DNA of 64,000 nt from an uncultured Pseudodesulfovibrio sp. (lineage in GTDB: Bacteria; Desulfobacterota; Desulfovibrionia; Desulfovibrionales; Desulfovibrionaceae), in assembly GCF_963664965.1 (NCBI RefSeq), contig NZ_OY761823.1, positions 444,001-508,000 on the forward strand, given 5' to 3'. Shown piece by piece: positions 1 to 8,458 of this stretch (positions within the stretch are counted from its first letter, which is position 1; every line of letters begins with the position of its first letter). The notes beneath the pieces were generated by a model. It was not told where the DNA came from. It saw only the letters and a program-made list of their open reading frames with translations, and made no database searches. The translations under genes were made by a program, and so were the position numbers.

Positions 1-342
1 GAAAAAAGCAAGAAGCTGCACATACCGCCTCGACCGGAAATTTCCGGCGGCGAAATATGGGGCCGCGACTACCGCGAAGTTGAAGCGATCGTCTTCGGCC
101 TGCTCAAGGTGCGGGCCATGGTCGCCCATCACGCCGAAGAGCACGACAAGACCTTTGACCATTTTTGCGTCGAAGCCCTTGATGCGGCCTACCACATCCT
201 CGATGTCGGGCACGCCCGCCTCAAGGCCTCCATCAAACCGCTCAAGGAATGGATTCTCGACGCCATGACCGAGGACAACAAGCGCGACATGTCCTGGTGT
301 CTGGTCATCCTCGACCTTATCGAAAAATCTCCCGTCAAATAA
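1..342 (+). CDS. 3' part of an unrecognised protein gene
   Basis: The reading frame is open from the first base and ends with TAA, giving the last 113 residues of a protein whose start lies outside the window. The visible part is soluble, rich in charged residues and probably helical; I see a run HHAEEHDKTF and a C-terminal end EKSPVK but no motif that identifies a family. A strong intrinsic terminator follows about 65 bases downstream, so this is the last gene of its transcript. An internal ATG at 109 exists, but the upstream codons continue in frame with similar composition, so I treat it as internal. Confidence 0.7.
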   Translation, partial: EKSKKLHIPPRPEISGGEIWGRDYREVEAIVFGLLKVRAMVAHHAEEHDKTFDHFCVEALDAAYHILDVGHARLKASIKPLKEWILDAMTEDNKRDMSWCLVILDLIEKSPVK

Positions 343-408
343 GTATCGATAAGCGTCAATTTTATTTTTACATATATTAACAAGCTATTAAAGACTGACG
401 ATAGCCGA

Positions 409-437
409 CGACCCGGGATGAATCCGGGTCGTTTTTT
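409..437 (+). terminator. Rho-independent terminator
   Basis: An 8-bp perfect stem (CGACCCGG / CCGGGTCG) with a 7-base loop is followed by six T residues. It closes the transcript of the partial gene at the left edge. Confidence 0.85.
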
Positions 438-592
438 CGTTTTTCAGGCTGAATCGTACCCTGAATCAGCTGCCTCCGCAGCCCCTGCCGGACTTTCGGC
501 GCACTCTCCGCTCCCTGCCGCTCACCCGGCCAATTCCCCCCTTCCCCGAAATTCTCATTGCTCCCGGCGCACACTCCCGTATTAATAAGGAC

Positions 593-1411
593 ATGAGTGC
601 GGACCCCACGGCCCAAAGCGGCCCCCTGATCCTGCTCTCGGCAGGCAGCCTGTTCCACCTTCCCCTGAAGCTCATTGCGCGCATCGGACGGGACGCTGGC
701 TTTGCGGGCATGGAACTCATCATGAATTCCCCCAAGCTCACGCCGGAATCCGGCCTGCAAGCCATCGACGACGTATTGCCCATTCGAAGCCTGCATGCGC
801 CGTTTCGCGACTGGGCGGACTGGGGCGGACATCTCGCCTCATGGAAAGCCACCACCGCACTTGCCAACGCCCTGCCTCAGGCGGATCACATCACCATGCA
901 CCCGCCCGGATCACGCCTTGCCAACATGATCCAGAACCGCTGGTTCGAGAAAGCCTGCGACCTCCCCCTGCTCCTCGACGCCAAGGGCCGCATCCAGTTC
1001 TCGCTGGAGAACATGCCGTGGGCCGAGCACTCGCCCTTTGGCAAGGACCCGCTGGACCGGCTCATGGCGCAATGCCGCGACAAGAACGTGGGCCTCACGT
1101 ACGATGTCTGCCACATGGGCGTATCGGGCCGCGACGTCATGGAGGCCATACGCAAGGTTCCCACCGACCTGCTCTACAACATCCACTACTCTGACGCCAA
1201 AGGGTACACCGAGCACCTCACGCCGGGAAACGGCGACCTGCCGCTGGATGCATTCCTCCGCCACCTCGGTTCGATCGGCTATGACCGTTATGTCACGCTG
1301 GAGCTTGAGCCGGCGGCCTTCCCGGACGACCTTGACGGAACCGTGGCGATCCTTTCCACCATCCGGCAGGACATGCAAAAACATCTGGAAGCCGGACGCC
1401 TCGCGGCATGA
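593..1411 (+). CDS. Sugar phosphate isomerase/epimerase-like TIM-barrel protein
   Basis: A 272-residue protein of the xylose-isomerase-like TIM-barrel superfamily (AP endonuclease 2 fold), normally metal-dependent enzymes. Typical strand-end motifs are seen in order: SLHAPF, ITMHPP, FSLENMPW (Glu ligand), LTYDVCHM (Asp and His), NIHYSDAKG (His, Asp), the GNGDLPLDAF loop and a final LELEP (Glu). The usual length of the family is matched. ATG at 593 is preceded by AAGGA. The gene stands alone between a terminator and the BON lipoprotein gene. The substrate cannot be read from the sequence; sugar isomerisation and DNA-repair-like roles are both represented in the superfamily. Confidence 0.8.
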   Translation: MSADPTAQSGPLILLSAGSLFHLPLKLIARIGRDAGFAGMELIMNSPKLTPESGLQAIDDVLPIRSLHAPFRDWADWGGHLASWKATTALANALPQADHITMHPPGSRLANMIQNRWFEKACDLPLLLDAKGRIQFSLENMPWAEHSPFGKDPLDRLMAQCRDKNVGLTYDVCHMGVSGRDVMEAIRKVPTDLLYNIHYSDAKGYTEHLTPGNGDLPLDAFLRHLGSIGYDRYVTLELEPAAFPDDLDGTVAILSTIRQDMQKHLEAGRLAA

Positions 1412-1570
1412 TTTCCGGGCAGACCGAGCATTATAAATAAATATCAATTCACCTTTTTGGCAAAAAAAGACTTGCCTCATTTCGACTATATGTATAGACC
1501 GCATTCTCCCGCGACATATGCGCCGCAAGGCTTTTATCGCGGTACCCGCTCTCGGGAAACATGAGGAACC

Positions 1571-2683
1571 ATGAAGAAACTTCTCGTAATAATTACTCTT
1601 ATTCTCGCGGCCAGCATGTCCGGCGGCTGTGCCGTGATTCCGGCCATCGTGACCACAGGTGCGTCCATGGCCGTACCGCAGAGCGCATCCCTCGCCATCA
1701 CTGCCGTGGGCACTGCACACAAGACCGTTCTTGTGGCCGCAGACGAACGGCACATGGACGACATGCTCTCCGACAAGATCACCACAATCACGGCGCAGGC
1801 TGTCATCATGGCCGAAACCGGAACCGACATGGAAGCCACCTGCCTCAACGGCGATCTCTATGTCGTCGGCGAATACGCCACCCCGGCTGACCGCGACAGC
1901 GTCATCGACGAACTCCAGCGCATCAAGGGCGTCAAATCCGTCAAGGGCGTGCTCAAGCAGATGCCCACCTCCCTTGTGGCGCTTGTCGAGCCGACCATCA
2001 ACGACCGCCATGCCGAAACCGTCATCGAGTCGGGCCTCATTGCCAATCTGCACATCAAATCCGCCAACGTGGATGTCGAGGTGGTGCAAGGTGAGGCCGT
2101 CATTGTCGGCGTTGTCGAGAACACCGAAGAAGCACAGGCCGTCACCCGGCTGGTGGAAAAACTCCGCCCGCAGACCGCACATCCGGTCAAGGTCACTTCC
2201 CTTCTCGCGGTACAGGACGCCTTTGACACGGGCGCACCACAGCCCAATGAAATGTTCGCCCTGATGACCAGCAGCCAGATGCTCGCGGCAAACACGCCCG
2301 AGGCAGGCAAACCGGCGGTAACATCCGCAGCGTCCACCGGACGCACCCCAGACGTCGAACCCGTCATCAGTGAAAAGCCGTCCATGGAGAGCCTGCTCGC
2401 CATATATGAACCGCACAGCCGTTCAACGTGGCAGAAAGCCCGGTTGAACATGAAGCGCCGCATTCTGGACATCGCAAAGGCCGAGTCCGACCCGGCTGCC
2501 AAAAAGGAACTTATCACGCTGTCCACCCGCGTGCTCAAGGACAAGCAGATATCCATCGAACGCCGTCTGGTGCGGACCCTGAACCGAACCGGCAATCTGG
2601 CGGTCAAGGTGCATGTGGACAACATCCTTCAGGATATCGCGCCCAAACGGACGCATCGCATCCGCACTCTGGCCATGAACTGA
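1571..2683 (+). CDS. BON-domain outer-membrane lipoprotein
   Basis: A 370-residue lipoprotein. The N-terminus has a Lys-Lys start, a hydrophobic stretch and a lipobox ending SGGC (Cys around residue 20), so it should be lipidated and exported. Two BON-like repeats follow (roughly residues 75-135 and 140-205), recognisable by the pattern LNGDLYVVGEY...IKGVKSVKGVL and VVQGEAVIVGVVE. BON domains bind phospholipid in OsmY and DolP. Residues from about 235 on are unlike OsmY/DolP and end in a basic helical region (LNMKRRILDIAKAESD). A GAGGAACC leader precedes the ATG, and a hairpin terminator follows. The likely role is envelope maintenance, by analogy with the family. Confidence 0.8.
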   Translation: MKKLLVIITLILAASMSGGCAVIPAIVTTGASMAVPQSASLAITAVGTAHKTVLVAADERHMDDMLSDKITTITAQAVIMAETGTDMEATCLNGDLYVVGEYATPADRDSVIDELQRIKGVKSVKGVLKQMPTSLVALVEPTINDRHAETVIESGLIANLHIKSANVDVEVVQGEAVIVGVVENTEEAQAVTRLVEKLRPQTAHPVKVTSLLAVQDAFDTGAPQPNEMFALMTSSQMLAANTPEAGKPAVTSAASTGRTPDVEPVISEKPSMESLLAIYEPHSRSTWQKARLNMKRRILDIAKAESDPAAKKELITLSTRVLKDKQISIERRLVRTLNRTGNLAVKVHVDNILQDIAPKRTHRIRTLAMN

Positions 2684-2708
2684 TCTCGATCATTTCCAAC
2701 GCTTCGTA

Positions 2709-2745
2709 AAAAGCCCCGAAAGCTCATGCTTCCGGGGCTTTTCGA
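2709..2745. terminator. Bidirectional terminator between convergent genes
   Basis: A 15-bp stem with one mismatch (AAAAGCCCCGAAAGC / GCTTCCGGGGCTTTT) and a 4-base loop. A-rich and T-rich flanks on either side let it serve both the BON lipoprotein gene and the convergent DGC-protein gene. Confidence 0.8.
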
Positions 2746-2771
2746 TTTCACGCACAACGGTCTGACAACGA

Positions 2772-3131
2772 CTATGCCACGACCGCCTTGCAGACTTCCA
2801 CGGCCCTGTCGATGTTTTCAGGAGTGGACGGGGTCGCGCCCTTTTCAAATCCTTCATCCGTCAGGCGCACGTTCGCGGTCCAGTCGATGCCCGCCGCAGC
2901 AAGCGTCTTGCTCGCACAGTCCAGGGGACACGCATTGATGACAAGCACCATGTCCGCGTCCTTTGCCATCTGCACCTTCTTCTCGATGCCCGCCGCCATG
3001 GACGCGAGACAGAAAACCTTGCCCACACCGTCCCGCGTCAACTGACGCGCAGTGCGGTCTGCCAGTTCACCGACGTCCGAACCGCCGGAACAGGAAAAAA
3101 TGAGTTTTTTCGGAGCCTCTTTCTTCGACAT
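2772..3131 (-). CDS. DGC-domain putative zinc-binding protein
   Basis: A 119-residue cytoplasmic protein of the DGC family (named for conserved Asp-Gly-Cys residues; putative zinc-binding). Cysteines visible are in FSCSGGSDVGELADRT near the N-terminus, in FCLASMAAG, and in VINACPLDCASK, matching the family layout. The family is common in anaerobes and often sits near redox or metal genes; its biochemical role is not established. AGGATA precedes the ATG. It is convergent with the lipoprotein gene and divergent from the thioredoxin gene about 170 bases away. Confidence 0.8.
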   Translation of the reverse strand: MSKKEAPKKLIFSCSGGSDVGELADRTARQLTRDGVGKVFCLASMAAGIEKKVQMAKDADMVLVINACPLDCASKTLAAAGIDWTANVRLTDEGFEKGATPSTPENIDRAVEVCKAVVA

Positions 3132-3299
3132 ATCAATATCCTACCTACAGTTAACAATTGAATACTTATTCACCTGTACACACCATGTCCGCCATCGTCC
3201 AGAATCAGACTTTCACGGTTGGGTTCCGTCCCGGTATTCCACACCTTGCCCATGCCAATCAAATGCTTATGGTTTGAGAACACCCAAAGGAGATTCATC

Positions 3300-3734
3300 A
3301 TGACCGCTGAAAACCGACTCATCGTCTGCTCGAACTGCCGCGCCATCAACCGTGTCCAGCAGGGCCGCGAGGCCGAAGCCACTTGCGGCAAATGCAAATC
3401 AAAAATATTCGAACCGACTCCCACGGAACTGGTCGGCGCGACCTTTGACCGCCACATCACCAAGGGCGATCTGCCCATCCTCGTGGATTTCTACTCGCCC
3501 AGTTGCGGCCCCTGCCTCATGATGGGTCCCCAGTTCGCGGAAGCTGCCAAGCAGCTCTATCCCGCCATGCGGCTTGCGAAAATCGACACCACAGCCGAGA
3601 CCGCCATCTCCGCACGCTTCAACATCCAAGCCGTGCCCACCCTCGTCATCTTCAAGAACGGACAGGAAATAGCCCGACAACCCGGTGCCATGAGCGCCCC
3701 CGACATCGTCAAATGGGCCAAGCAGTTCGCTTAA
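3300..3734 (+). CDS. trxC: Thioredoxin 2 (zinc-ribbon thioredoxin)
   Basis: A 144-residue thioredoxin of the TrxC type: an N-terminal zinc ribbon with two CxxC pairs (CSNC and CGKC, about residues 11-31) followed by a thioredoxin fold whose active site is CGPC (residues about 68-71) in the context VDFYSPSCGPCLMM. The cis-proline loop AVPTLVIF is present. It reduces protein disulphides and in other bacteria is linked to oxidative stress defence. The start at 3300 is set by AAAGGAG eight bases upstream; a longer frame from 3219 has no supporting ribosome site. Repeat element A begins seven bases after the stop. Confidence 0.92.
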   Translation: MTAENRLIVCSNCRAINRVQQGREAEATCGKCKSKIFEPTPTELVGATFDRHITKGDLPILVDFYSPSCGPCLMMGPQFAEAAKQLYPAMRLAKIDTTAETAISARFNIQAVPTLVIFKNGQEIARQPGAMSAPDIVKWAKQFA

Positions 3735-3741
3735 GCGAAGT

Positions 3742-4202
3742 GCCTCCGGCGGCCAGAGGGAAGGGGAGAGGGAAACCCTTCGGGAAGGGTTTCCCTCTCC
3801 CCTTCCCTCTGGACTCCCATCCCCTCTCCTTTCCGAAGCTTTTTGTATGCGCTAAGCGCGCGTTGGGTGGAAAAATGAAAGCTTGTGTCTCTTAGTGTTA
3901 TTACTTGCGCCCCTGCTAAATCGACAAAGAAAAGAACAAATCTGTTTTTTATGTACGAAACGCCGCCAAGGCGTTTTTCCAAGCTATCCCCGCAACGCAC
4001 ACGCGGCGTGGGCACTGTTCGGAGAGAATCGCGCCGGACAGCTTGATCGCGCGCCGAAGATGTCCGGTGCGATTCTCTCCGAACGCCAGTCTCCCGGCCC
4101 CACACGTCACACCATCCAACCAACGCACCCGCCGAAGGCGCTATAAAAAGCTTTGGAGATCCCTAAGAACCTTTCTCGAAAGGTTCTTAGGCCGCCGGAG
4201 GC
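3742..4202. repeat. Composite hairpin-rich repeat element, copy A
   Basis: A 461-bp element bounded by perfect 12-bp inverted ends (GCCTCCGGCGGC at 3742-3753 and its complement at 4191-4202). It holds three palindromes: a 28-bp-arm hairpin at 3753-3812 (CCAGAGGGAAGGGG...), a palindrome at 4017-4084 with arms GTTCGGAGAGAATCGC, and CCTAAGAACCTTTC/GAAAGGTTCTTAGG at 4162-4191. It is inverted relative to the other three copies at 14872, 60352 and 62424. It separates the convergent trxC gene and split-SbcC operon and may act as a terminator. Open frames inside it are composition artefacts. Confidence 0.85.
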
Positions 4203-4207
4203 ATCCC

Positions 4208-4861
4208 CTACTTCACCCGCTTGACTGCCGCACCGCTCTCCCTGTCGGGCCGCAGCTCGAATATGCGATCCGCGGCCTCGGCAAAGAGATCGAGGGGATG
4301 ATGGCTGATGACGAGCAACTGCAACCCGAGCCGCTGTGCTATCTCGTTGATAAGCTGCATGAATTTGGGGATAAGCGCGGGCTTGAGCCAGCAATCCTGC
4401 TCATCGAGAACCAGAAACGGACGATGATGTTCCTCGGGCAACTGGGACAATGCGATCAACCGCAACCCGACAGAAAGGATGTTACAGACCGACCCGCCTT
4501 GACCAGTAAGAATGTCCTCGATTTCCTTTTCATTGCCGCGATTCTGGATCTGGAAATCAATATGCAGACGATTGTTCTTGATCTCGCGGCAGGTGGAGAC
4601 AACGCGGTCCTGCCCAAGCACTTCTCGAATGGCGTGGGTAAGATTCGCTTCCACCTGATCGAGCACCTTGCCGAACAGCGCGGTGGACAATTCCTCAAGG
4701 GTATCGCGGGCTTTGGGCGCGAGAACGAGAAAATCCCGAACTTCGGCAAGCTGTCCGAGCAACCTTTCATGCTCGCCATGCCGAGCCTCGGCAAGCGCGG
4801 AAAGACGGTCCAGACGCCGCTCTACGGCGCGCATGTCAGGCAAAGGGCGATCAGCGTCCAC
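4208..4861 (-). CDS. C-terminal half-ATPase of a split Rad50/SbcC-like protein
   Basis: A 217-residue protein that is only the C-terminal lobe of an SMC/Rad50-type ATPase. A helical, probably coiled-coil N-terminus (residues 1-70) leads into a degenerate ABC signature (GGSVCNILSVGLRLIAL, about 122-138), a Walker B strand FLVLDEQ (149-155) and a switch-type histidine in VISHHP (184-189). There is no Walker A: that lies in the separate protein encoded at 6129-7499. The start is GTG and overlaps the stop of the upstream gene by one base (TAGTG), implying translational coupling. It is the last gene of the four-gene operon; repeat A follows. The lobe should need the N-terminal protein to form a composite ATP site. 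Confidence 0.75.
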   Translation of the reverse strand: MDADRPLPDMRAVERRLDRLSALAEARHGEHERLLGQLAEVRDFLVLAPKARDTLEELSTALFGKVLDQVEANLTHAIREVLGQDRVVSTCREIKNNRLHIDFQIQNRGNEKEIEDILTGQGGSVCNILSVGLRLIALSQLPEEHHRPFLVLDEQDCWLKPALIPKFMQLINEIAQRLGLQLLVISHHPLDLFAEAADRIFELRPDRESGAAVKRVK

Positions 4862-5184
4862 TATCTGTCTCCGTCAACAGCGGTTTCCACAGCCGCGAGA
4901 TCGGCCTGTATCTTTTGGACATGTTCGCGGTACTCTGACACAACACGCTCGTTTTCCTGACGTTTTTGATTCAGAAGCGCTTGGAGTTCTTCGGGGTTGT
5001 CCGTGCCGTACTCGGCTTTGGCCTGCGCCTTGAGTCCTTCCAGCTGACTGGAAAGATTGGCTATGTCCTGCTCAGTACGGACCTTTTGGTCGCGGAGTTG
5101 TTCATACTGGCGACGAAGCCCGTTAAGCTCCTGTTCCAATTGGGAATCTTGTGTTGTCGCTGTTCCGTTGTGGTTATTCATCAC
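4861..5184 (-). CDS. Short coiled-coil protein of the split SbcC/SbcD operon
   Basis: A 107-residue protein predicted from heptad-like spacing to be almost entirely coiled coil (residues about 15-100: LEQELNGLRRQYEQLRDQ..., then LNQKRQENERVVSEYREH). It has no cysteine, so no zinc hook. In a normal SbcC/Rad50 the equivalent region would be part of the descending coil between hook and C-terminal ATPase lobe. The start is GTG at 5184 or ATG at 5181, downstream of GAGGAGG; the gene overlaps the end of the SbcD-like gene by about ten bases and the start of the C-terminal lobe gene by one. I recognise no named family. Confidence 0.7.
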   Translation of the reverse strand: MMNNHNGTATTQDSQLEQELNGLRRQYEQLRDQKVRTEQDIANLSSQLEGLKAQAKAEYGTDNPEELQALLNQKRQENERVVSEYREHVQKIQADLAAVETAVDGDR

Positions 5185-6139
5185 CGTGGATGACCTCCTC
5201 GTATAATTCCCAGATAAGTCCGCCTTCGGGCGTCTCTCTGGTCAGATTGTCTTCAAGAAATTGTTTCAATCCGGTGCCTTCGTGCGTCCGCTGCCATGCG
5301 AGCCGTTCCAGTCCCGTGATGAATTCCGACTCGCTGTCAACTTCCATTTCTTCTTCGACAGGCAATTCCTGATCCGGAAAAACGACGTCAAAGGATTCGA
5401 ACGGCACCACCCATTTTTCCAATTCCTCACAACCGGGCGTCCAGATGGCGGCAGCGGGTTCCCGCTCCTTGGACCGATGGGTAAAGGTCAGCCGGGTCAG
5501 GTTGCCGGGGTTGGCCCATGTGGTCTGGCCCTTGGTTATGGTGGGCTGCGGACGGTGAATGTGCCCGTTCACCAGCCAGTCAATGCCGGGAAGTTCCTTT
5601 ATGGAATAAGCCCGGTCGATGAATTCGGGGAATTGAATGTTGTGATGGGTGAGCCAGATGACGGTTTCCGGATCACCGTCCTGTCTGTCGTACGATTTGG
5701 GCAGCGGCGTGCCGTCCGGACTGGCGCAGACCAGAACGCGGCCTTCATCAGTCTCCAGAATGAACTGCGGGCCGTCTTCTTTCATCAGATTGAGCACTCC
5801 GGCGATCTCCAATACCGCAATGGAGATGTCCTCGGAAAAGCGGGACTGGTATTTATCGTGGTTGCCCACAAGCGCCCACACTTTCCGGTTTCCGGTGCGG
5901 GAACCGAAGAGCCGGATGAGTTCCACAAGCATCTTGTTGGAGTTGTCACGCGGCCAGTGAAAGAGGTCACCAAGGAAGACCGGCACCATGCCGAGTTCGT
6001 CCGCACGGTCAAGACACGCCTCTATCTTGGTCATGATCTGATCGAGATAACCATCAAGACGCTGACCGGGCGGAGTGTCCGCCAGATGGGGATCAGCCAT
6101 GAAAAACAGGCCGTTTGCTCGCAGGGTATCAAGCGTCAT
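5174..6139 (-). CDS. SbcD/Mre11-like metallophosphoesterase (nuclease subunit)
   Basis: A 321-residue calcineurin-like phosphoesterase with the five metal motifs of Mre11/SbcD: D16-x-H18 (ADPHL), GD (57-58, FLGDLFHW), GNHD (92-95), LTHHN and NGHIHRP. The C-terminal tail is acidic (LPVEEEMEVDSE) and may be the capping or partner-binding region. Start ATG at 6139 is chosen because GGGAG lies seven bases upstream; a longer frame to 6226 lies inside the preceding gene. The gene overlaps the end of the N-terminal SbcC-like gene by eleven bases. By analogy with SbcCD/Mre11-Rad50 it would process DNA ends with the neighbouring ATPase. Confidence 0.8.
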   Translation of the reverse strand: MTLDTLRANGLFFMADPHLADTPPGQRLDGYLDQIMTKIEACLDRADELGMVPVFLGDLFHWPRDNSNKMLVELIRLFGSRTGNRKVWALVGNHDKYQSRFSEDISIAVLEIAGVLNLMKEDGPQFILETDEGRVLVCASPDGTPLPKSYDRQDGDPETVIWLTHHNIQFPEFIDRAYSIKELPGIDWLVNGHIHRPQPTITKGQTTWANPGNLTRLTFTHRSKEREPAAAIWTPGCEELEKWVVPFESFDVVFPDQELPVEEEMEVDSESEFITGLERLAWQRTHEGTGLKQFLEDNLTRETPEGGLIWELYEEVIHGDE

Positions 6140-7499
6140 GGACATGCTCCCGATCAAGGAATTCATCTGCATTGAAGTTACCGCCGCAGGTCGGGCACCT
6201 GCCGATCTCGCGCACACGCTCCTCAATGGAGTCTTTCAAGGACTGCAACTCGTTCTCCAATCCGTTCAGACGATGCTGGGCATCCTGCATGGCAGCGGAC
6301 AGTCGGACCATATCTCCAAGAAACGCGCCCAGCCGGACATCAGAAACCACTTCCGGCGGTTCAGCAACGTCCTGCAACGCGTCATCCCATCGGGCCATCC
6401 GGTCATATCGTTGTCTGGCAACACTCATTTCCTGAATAAGACCGGACAAATGGGTTGTGTTTTCCAGTTCTGGAGGAGCTGCTATCCCGGCAGTCGCTCG
6501 TCCCTTGTGCTGTGCTGTCTCCAGCACCTGCCCGAGATATTGCAGTTGTCCGCAGATGGTTGCCATGCGGCCAGTATCAAAGATAACGGGCGGAGGTGCT
6601 GCTGGGACCAAAGTGGCATCGGTTTTCCGGGCTTTTCCAAGCGCCTTTTCAATCCAGCTTACCTGACGGACGATTTCTGCCAGACCGCTGACATCCTTCA
6701 ATTTTAGAGGCTCAAGCACCCCATTGAGGATGGTTGCGGTTTCCGTTCGAACCGCGAGTTTCGATTCAAACCCGCCACGCAGTTCAAGCAGCTTTTCAAG
6801 GACAGGGATTTCCCCTTGCAGTTTTTTTGCGGACTGCTCAAGTTCCCGGCCTGTTTCAACAGCAAGTGCAATGTCCGGCAACGGGGCAAGCACGTCCATT
6901 TCGTCCCGGACCACGCCCAGACGCCCTTCGAGATCGCGTTCACGCCGCTTGGCATCCTGCGTCCGGCGCTTGAGCACATTCTGCATGGCGAGCAGGTGGG
7001 CCGACTCGGTAGACGCGGCAAAAAAGGCCGCCGCATTGGAACCGGGCTGATTGAGCAGAAAGACAGGCTCGCGCTGATTGCCCACATGCACGTCAACAGC
7101 GTCCCCGGTCTCCAGATCGACCGTATCGAGCCGCAACGCCTTGCGTATGTCTTCCGGTGGTTTACGCCCGAATTTCCAGTATTCTTCTGGTTCTTCCGCG
7201 CCGGGATGCCACAGCTCATAGCCGGATGAACGCTTCTTGCGGATCCAGACGACGCGTGTGCCGTCTTCAAGCTCCACCGACACCCGCGCTTCCTTGGCAC
7301 CGTGGCGGATGTAGTGCTTGGGCACCGGATTGGTGGCCAGACAGCGAAGCCCCTCGACAATGGCGGATTTGCCCGTATTGTTGGGTCCGGTCAGGGCATT
7401 CACGCCCGGTCCGAGTTCCAGCTCGGTCCGCTCGTGCGCCATGAAATTTTCAAGAACTATCTTCGCAATCATATTGCTATCGGCACCCATATTTTCCAT
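6129..7499 (-). CDS. N-terminal half-ATPase with coiled coil and zinc-hook motif, split Rad50/SbcC-like
   Basis: A 456-residue protein carrying only the N-terminal part of a Rad50/SbcC ATPase: MIAKIVLENFMAHE, Walker A GPNNTGKS (38-45), a Q-loop-like stretch LLNQPGS (about 149), then a long helical region (about 175-430) and a CPTCGG motif about 20 residues from the end. CxxC at the tip of the coil is the Rad50 zinc hook, so the polypeptide stops right after the hook. The complementary lobe is encoded three genes downstream. ATG at 7499 has no clear ribosome site; Met-10 (7472) matches the usual family N-terminus and is the alternative start. It is the first gene of the operon. Confidence 0.78.
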   Translation of the reverse strand: MENMGADSNMIAKIVLENFMAHERTELELGPGVNALTGPNNTGKSAIVEGLRCLATNPVPKHYIRHGAKEARVSVELEDGTRVVWIRKKRSSGYELWHPGAEEPEEYWKFGRKPPEDIRKALRLDTVDLETGDAVDVHVGNQREPVFLLNQPGSNAAAFFAASTESAHLLAMQNVLKRRTQDAKRRERDLEGRLGVVRDEMDVLAPLPDIALAVETGRELEQSAKKLQGEIPVLEKLLELRGGFESKLAVRTETATILNGVLEPLKLKDVSGLAEIVRQVSWIEKALGKARKTDATLVPAAPPPVIFDTGRMATICGQLQYLGQVLETAQHKGRATAGIAAPPELENTTHLSGLIQEMSVARQRYDRMARWDDALQDVAEPPEVVSDVRLGAFLGDMVRLSAAMQDAQHRLNGLENELQSLKDSIEERVREIGRCPTCGGNFNADEFLDREHVHDA

Positions 7500-7542
7500 C
7501 TAATATCAAACCAATACAGTTTACCGTAAACTTATCGCAACC

Positions 7543-8445
7543 CTAAGAATACCGGGGCTTTTCCCTGCATCCGTCAAACCATGCGTCCACACCGATATCA
7601 CGCATTTTCTCGTTGTTCACCAGCCACCGCGGGGCCAGCCCATCAGGCATTCCGTGCCGGTCACAAGGGAACTCCCCGCACTGATGGCAATAGTCCACAC
7701 CGTTCTCCCGCACACAGGACGGTACTTTGCAGTCCTTGAACAGACAACCCGTTTCCCTGCATCCCGTGCAGGTCCCCTGAGAAAGATAATCGAGCAGCTT
7801 GCGGAAAGAAGCATATTCCCTGAAGACCGGATTCATGCCTGCAAACCGCTGGGCATACACTCCGAAATTGTCGCCAAGCTCACTGGCCAGTCCAGCGCTC
7901 AGTTGCCGGATCGATCCATCCGCATACGCAAGGCACTTGCCGCACGACAGGCCGCAAGGGGCCAACCGCGACTTGATGAAGTCCTCATGCGAAGGCACAT
8001 ACCCGTTTTCCCGCAGCAATTCGAGAGACATTTCAACGGCAAACGTCGAGTATTCATGACACTTGCGACGGAGGTTTTCCTTTTTGAAACGGACCTTGCC
8101 TTCGTGCGTAGCAAAATCACACCCGATCAGCTCAAAGCAGTTAAGCGAGTCGAACCTCTCCGCAAACCGCGTGATGAATTCCTGTGTCAGCGCATATGCC
8201 GCTTCATAGTCTCCGTCGATACGGGAACGCCCCGCGAACAAGCCGATCCCCATTATGGCACCGGAAACCGCGCCGCATTGCCCCTTGGTCCGGGCCGCGC
8301 CGCTGCAAAATCCTGTTGCCATTCGAATGAAGTCGTCCGAGTCCTTGCCGCCAGCCTCGGAAATGACCTTGAGAACGGACTCCGCGCACAGGAATTTTCC
8401 CTCGGCAAACAGGTCGGTTATCCGTTTTTTCACGTAATCGCTCAT
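7543..8445 (-). CDS. C-GCAxxG-C-C family protein fused to a DUF3795-like Cys-rich domain
   Basis: A protein of 300 residues. The N-terminal part (to about 135) fits the C-GCAxxG-C-C family, with CAESVL, TGFCSGAARTKGQCGAVSGAIMG and a later Cys pair (NCFELIGCDF), usually thought to bind a redox cofactor or metal. The C-terminal part has a dense Cys pattern (APCGLSCGKCLAY, GTCTGCRETGCLFKDCKVPSC, YCHQCGEFPCD) typical of DUF3795. The start at 8445 is favoured because GAGGTGG lies eight bases upstream; an ATG at 8466 overlaps the trmN stop. It probably belongs to the trmN-murJ transcript. Function is not established. Confidence 0.75.
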   Translation of the reverse strand: MSDYVKKRITDLFAEGKFLCAESVLKVISEAGGKDSDDFIRMATGFCSGAARTKGQCGAVSGAIMGIGLFAGRSRIDGDYEAAYALTQEFITRFAERFDSLNCFELIGCDFATHEGKVRFKKENLRRKCHEYSTFAVEMSLELLRENGYVPSHEDFIKSRLAPCGLSCGKCLAYADGSIRQLSAGLASELGDNFGVYAQRFAGMNPVFREYASFRKLLDYLSQGTCTGCRETGCLFKDCKVPSCVRENGVDYCHQCGEFPCDRHGMPDGLAPRWLVNNEKMRDIGVDAWFDGCREKPRYS

Positions 8446-8458
8446 GACAGATTCCACC

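Noticed and set aside
911-2416. 501-codon open frame on the minus strand
   Set aside because: It lies antisense to the TIM-barrel and BON lipoprotein genes, has low-complexity His/Gly/Arg-rich composition and no ribosome site; it is a GC-driven shadow.
3731-4123. Open frames inside repeat A (and similar ones in copies B, C and D, such as 14884-15240 and 62460-62735)
   Set aside because: They translate hairpin DNA (RESHRTSSA, RRCPVRFSPNA) and differ in length and frame between copies, so they are not proteins.
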